Shown here piece by piece: positions 19,508 through 22,681 of a stretch of DNA of 22,681 nt. The notes under the pieces are model-generated. The model did no database searches. It was not told the DNA's origin and worked only from the letters and a program-made list of their open reading frames with translations. Numbering within the stretch: the first letter of the stretch is position 1; every line of letters begins with the position of its first letter. The translations under genes and the position numbers were made by a program. The DNA comes from a virus. Location: positions 1-22,681 of the IMG/VR virus record IMGVR_UViG_3300030104_006301. One strand, written 5' to 3'.

Positions 19508-21084
19508 TGTAATAATCCTTTATTTTGGCTTTCTTCGATAGAGCTCTGTAACAAACCTGTTGCTCTAGGTAATTTAGTTATGTTGCCTACTTGTAAAAGA
19601 CTTGGCAATTTACTATTTATATTTGCTAATGCACTAAATGGTCTTGATACCATTCCTGCTTTATTTACAGCTTCCCCAACAATACGAGGAGAACTTGCAA
19701 CTAAAGATTTAGCTAAAGTAAATGGCTCTATTAAACCACCTAATGTTAAAGCACCACCTCCACCTGCAAGAGCTCTACCAATGCCTCTTGGCATAAATGA
19801 TTGCAAAGATTGACCTGCAAGTTGAGGTAACAACATTACATCATCTACACTTTCTAAAGTTTTAACAGCATCTAATCTGCTACCAAAGTTTGTATTAACT
19901 TCATCACGCATAGCTGATTGTAACTTTTTTAATGTAGTAGAAGCATCTGCTTTTTTACCCATTGAAAGTTCTTTCATTAATTTTTGCTCAAGTTTAATTG
20001 CTTCTTCGTAAGTATTCATTACTTTTGCATAACCTGGAACTTGATCTGTAATTTGTTTTTTTATTATATTTCTAACTTGAGTTACAACCATTCCTGCGTC
20101 TCCAACATTTAATCCTGTTGGATAACTAGAGTCTATTTTTCTTTTTAATACATCTAGTCCTTTAGCATTATGTAATGCAGTATTACCTTGAAAATCTTTA
20201 ATAATTTTTTTAACTTCATCTAATTTATTTGATGCTTGTAAACCTAATTCAGTAACACCTTCAAAACTTATAGATTTTTCAAATCTATTTATATCATCTA
20301 AAACTTTGTTAAAATCTATTGGAGTTTTATCTAATTTTAATAAATTTTTATCTTTAGAATATTTGGCAAGTCTAGTATCGCCCATTCCTTTAAGAACATT
20401 AATTGCATCTTTTACTACAACATCAGATTTTACTTTACCTCGCATGTTGTCAATAAACTTTGTTTGTGCTTCGCCACCTTTTTTGCCAGACTTAAATGCT
20501 TGACTTATTGCTTCTGATCCAACACCAGTTGTAGCACCTAAAATATTTTTACCTAAAACACCTGTGCCTTGTATAGCTTTGCCACCAAGTTTAAGTGTAC
20601 CAGATATAGGATCAATAACAGAGCCAACTTTTCCTACTTTGGAAGCTATATTACCTATCTTCCCAGTTGTTCCTGCAAGTTTAGGTACAAGAGTTGCTCC
20701 ACCAGTTAATACAATAGAAACATCACTTAACAAACCCATTGGATCTGTTGCCATTGTTTTCTTTAAATTTTCTAAACCACCATATCTGTCAGCAAAGAAA
20801 GTTCCTACATCTCTAGCAAGTTGTTCATTCCCCTGCTCTCCTGGTTGTATTAAACTAACAATACTACTTCCTAAATCCTTAATACTTTTTGCAGTTTGTA
20901 TTGGATGCATAAAAGGTTGAGCAATATCGCTAGCAAGTTGTTTTGTACTTGGAATAATATTAGATAAAGTTTGTAATGCTAAATTTTTATCTTCATCAAA
21001 CTCTTTAATAAAACCTCTAATATTTTTATTATTTTTATTATCTTTTTTATTTTTTGTTGTTTTAAAATCTGAAAGTGTTGCCAT
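19504..21084 (-). CDS. Large virion protein, possibly internal/DNA-ejection
   Basis: 526 aa. The N-terminus is basic (TTKNKKDNKNNKNIRGF). Residues about 35-85 are helical, and Gly/Ala-rich hydrophobic stretches occur at about 110-185 (SIVLTGGATLVPKLAGTTGK) and 430-455 (GIGRALAGGGGALTLGGLIE). The central third is long charged helix with QVRNIIKKQITDQVPGYAKV and MNTYEEAIKL. Membrane-active Gly-rich segments plus long helices fit internal or ejected virion proteins of podoviruses. No enzymatic motif is seen. It is read after the 500-residue protein and before the long fibre. Confidence 0.65.
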   Translation of the reverse strand: MATLSDFKTTKNKKDNKNNKNIRGFIKEFDEDKNLALQTLSNIIPSTKQLASDIAQPFMHPIQTAKSIKDLGSSIVSLIQPGEQGNEQLARDVGTFFADRYGGLENLKKTMATDPMGLLSDVSIVLTGGATLVPKLAGTTGKIGNIASKVGKVGSVIDPISGTLKLGGKAIQGTGVLGKNILGATTGVGSEAISQAFKSGKKGGEAQTKFIDNMRGKVKSDVVVKDAINVLKGMGDTRLAKYSKDKNLLKLDKTPIDFNKVLDDINRFEKSISFEGVTELGLQASNKLDEVKKIIKDFQGNTALHNAKGLDVLKRKIDSSYPTGLNVGDAGMVVTQVRNIIKKQITDQVPGYAKVMNTYEEAIKLEQKLMKELSMGKKADASTTLKKLQSAMRDEVNTNFGSRLDAVKTLESVDDVMLLPQLAGQSLQSFMPRGIGRALAGGGGALTLGGLIEPFTLAKSLVASSPRIVGEAVNKAGMVSRPFSALANINSKLPSLLQVGNITKLPRATGLLQSSIEESQNKGLLQ

Positions 21085-21086
21085 TA

Positions 21087-22589
21087 TTATTCTAGTCCTA
21101 AATTGTAAGTTTCATTTAATAACTCTATATTATTTTCAATAAATTCTTTTTCTTCTTTACTAATATCAGACTTAAATATTTCTAATAATTTGTCTCCATC
21201 CAATCCTTCATAATCTTCTATTGCAAAAAGACTTTGTTGAATGTTGTTTTTATTATTTTGATATTCTTTTGGATTTAAAAGATCTTCGCCAGTCCAATTT
21301 TTTAAAGTGCCAAATTCTTTTAAATGGTCGTACATAGCAATTTTTGTATCAAGACCTAACACAGTTTCTTGACGCAATCTTTTTAATCTTTTTATGTTTA
21401 TTTCTTCAGAAAGATATTGGTTAAATGTAGCTCGAACTAAATTCTCCCCTTCTCTCTCAGTAAATTGAGCTCCTAAAGTTGCTCTTAATGATTGGAAAAT
21501 AATTGATCGTATATCATCTTGAACACCAATAGACTCTGGATTTAAAATTACTTTTAATGCATAAGGAGTTCCTCCTTCTACTGCACCAGTTACTTCTTGA
21601 TTTTCCATTATTTCAATAACATCGTCTATTTTTTGAACATTTGATAATTGTTGAGGGTATTCTTTTAAAACAAAATCAGCAAGAATACCTGTTGCTGTCT
21701 CATCAAATTTAATGTCAGCAGGTGTTAATGTTCCTATATCTGGATTTGTAATTCCTTGAGTTCCTTTTTGTTTGTTTAAAGCCATTAAGTAAGCAAGCTC
21801 TGGACTTTGATTTTCTAATTTATCCCAAATATCTTTTTCTTCTTTATTTAAACTTTCATAAAATTTAAAGTTTTTGATAGAAGCTGTATCTTTAGATGTA
21901 CTACCTGCAACTGCTTTTGCTTCTTGTTCTTTTATGTCTAACTCTCTTTGAGCAAGTTTATTAGCAAGATCTGTATTTACATTTTGTTGAGAATATTCCA
22001 TTCCTTTTGCAATAACTTCGCCTAAACTTTTTGGCATAGTAGAATAGCCACTAGCTTCTAAAATACCTCTTGCCATTCCTCTGCCAGAAGGAGATGAAGC
22101 ATAATTTAATAAGCTATTCATCATGTTAGGTTTTTTTTGTTGAGTATTTGCAACTTCATTATTTGCTAAATTAAATTGAGGTTGTCTATTAGAAATACTC
22201 ATCAAACCTCTGTTATCTAAACCAGGCTGTCTTTGTGATATATTCATTAAACCTCTATTATCTAAACCAGGTTGTCTATTAGAAGGTAATGCACTATAAT
22301 TATTTGTATTATTTTTTTGAACTTTTGCTTTTTGATTTAATGACATTGCATTTGGATATGTTGGATTAGCAACAGTACCACCACCAAACCTGCTTGTGAC
22401 AGCATTACCAACATTTTGAAATGATCCTGTCATTTCATCGCCTCTATATGGATTTTGATAATTAAAACTATTTCGTAAAAGACCTCTTCTTGATTTAGGT
22501 AAATCAAATAAAGATTGAAAAGCAAATGGATTAATTTCAGTATTAAAAACAACTTTATTATTAGGATTTATCAATTCTTTATAACCCAT
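21087..22589 (-). CDS. Large virion-associated protein with tandem repeat
   Basis: 500 aa. The N-terminal about 160 residues are low-complexity Asn/Gln/Arg/Gly-rich and contain two copies of a 15-residue unit (RQPGLDNRGLM then N/S-I-S-Q/N) and a third partial RQPQF. Residues 165-215 are helical (SGRGMARGILEASGYSTMPK). The C-terminal half is acidic helical, with TLGAQFTEREGENLVRATFN (about 375-394) recalling phage internal proteins that read A-R-F-T-E-x-E-x-x-R. It precedes the other large virion gene by 2 nt and follows the truncated Gly-rich gene with a 1-nt overlap. It may be an internal virion or tail component. Confidence 0.65.
   Translation of the reverse strand: MGYKELINPNNKVVFNTEINPFAFQSLFDLPKSRRGLLRNSFNYQNPYRGDEMTGSFQNVGNAVTSRFGGGTVANPTYPNAMSLNQKAKVQKNNTNNYSALPSNRQPGLDNRGLMNISQRQPGLDNRGLMSISNRQPQFNLANNEVANTQQKKPNMMNSLLNYASSPSGRGMARGILEASGYSTMPKSLGEVIAKGMEYSQQNVNTDLANKLAQRELDIKEQEAKAVAGSTSKDTASIKNFKFYESLNKEEKDIWDKLENQSPELAYLMALNKQKGTQGITNPDIGTLTPADIKFDETATGILADFVLKEYPQQLSNVQKIDDVIEIMENQEVTGAVEGGTPYALKVILNPESIGVQDDIRSIIFQSLRATLGAQFTEREGENLVRATFNQYLSEEINIKRLKRLRQETVLGLDTKIAMYDHLKEFGTLKNWTGEDLLNPKEYQNNKNNIQQSLFAIEDYEGLDGDKLLEIFKSDISKEEKEFIENNIELLNETYNLGLE
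22188..22277 (-). repeat. Two tandem 45-bp repeats coding RQPGLDNRGLM units
   Basis: Two adjoining 45-bp copies (22233-22277 and 22188-22232) differ at only a few bases and encode 15-residue units, with a partial third unit (RQPQF) following. In-frame tandem copies like this can change number by slippage or recombination without breaking the gene. Confidence 0.85.
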
Positions 22590-22681
22590 TAGAAAAACCC
22601 TCCAAGTAGTCCACCTATGCCTGCTCCCATCCCTGTACTAATTCCAGGTATTTTACTTGCAATGTCTACTCCAGTTAATGC
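22589..22681 (-). CDS. Gly-rich virion protein (partial, N-terminus beyond window)
   Basis: Only the last 30 codons are visible, ending GIGGLLGGFF before TAA (22589-22591). The piece ALTGVDIASKIPGISTGMGA followed by Gly pairs resembles the hydrophobic C-terminus of phage tail or internal proteins, often glycine-zipper-like. The TAA overlaps the next gene's ATG by 1 nt (TAATG), so the late operon continues to the right of the window. Confidence 0.7.
   Translation of the reverse strand, partial: ALTGVDIASKIPGISTGMGAGIGGLLGGFF

Overview
The window is part of the genome of a temperate tailed double-stranded DNA phage. It has a CI-like repressor, an excisionase-like protein, a tyrosine integrase, an exonuclease/ERF recombination pair, a replication protein, a lysis cassette and a large block of tail-fibre and virion genes. 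The DNA is very A+T-rich throughout. Genes are short, tightly packed and mostly joined by ATGA or TAATG overlaps. The A+T bias, the DUF6321-type protein and the run of tiny lysine-rich or membrane proteins suggest a marine phage of the kind that infects SAR11/Pelagibacterales or similar streamlined bacteria. The host assignment is inference. Capsid, portal and terminase genes are not in the window.

Left arm (1-1604, minus strand): a LexA-like winged-helix protein, a DUF1376-type replication protein and a PP-loop (PAPS-reductase-like) enzyme cut by the window edge. They diverge from the repressor gene at 1736 (plus strand), and the roughly 130-bp gap between them looks like the genetic switch. 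Downstream of the repressor is a 536-bp stretch without long genes. It holds TTGCAAAT repeats, a palindrome, a consensus -10 box, a 5' hairpin and two or three microproteins, one of them a single-pass membrane peptide.

Early operon (2881-7435, plus strand): PD-(D/E)XK exonuclease, ERF annealing protein, an unknown protein, a stand-alone DnaA domain IV protein, an HNH protein, three unknown proteins, an excisionase-like protein and integrase, nearly all translationally coupled. The region after integrase (7436-7671) carries helically phased GACCACT repeats and is the likely attP. It is followed by four plus-strand accessory genes (7672-9212), ending in an XF1762-like acetyltransferase-fold protein with acidic insertions.

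Late region (22681 down to 9209, minus strand, read right to left): a virion protein cut by the right edge, two large virion proteins, a long fibre, a small beta-rich structural protein, an S74-chaperone fibre, and two copies of a cassette made of a fibre-tip protein plus a small XkdW-like protein, with another fibre and a tail-assembly chaperone between them. Next come small membrane and cysteine-containing proteins (including a 15-residue Cys-rich peptide), a metallophosphoesterase, a MazG-like protein, GH24 endolysin, a 32-residue membrane peptide, a 3TM-type holin and a 39-residue membrane peptide. The operon ends in a run of very basic small proteins, one with an AT-hook-like motif. The two transcription units meet head to head at 9209-9212. 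I saw no tRNA, rRNA, CRISPR array or insertion sequence.
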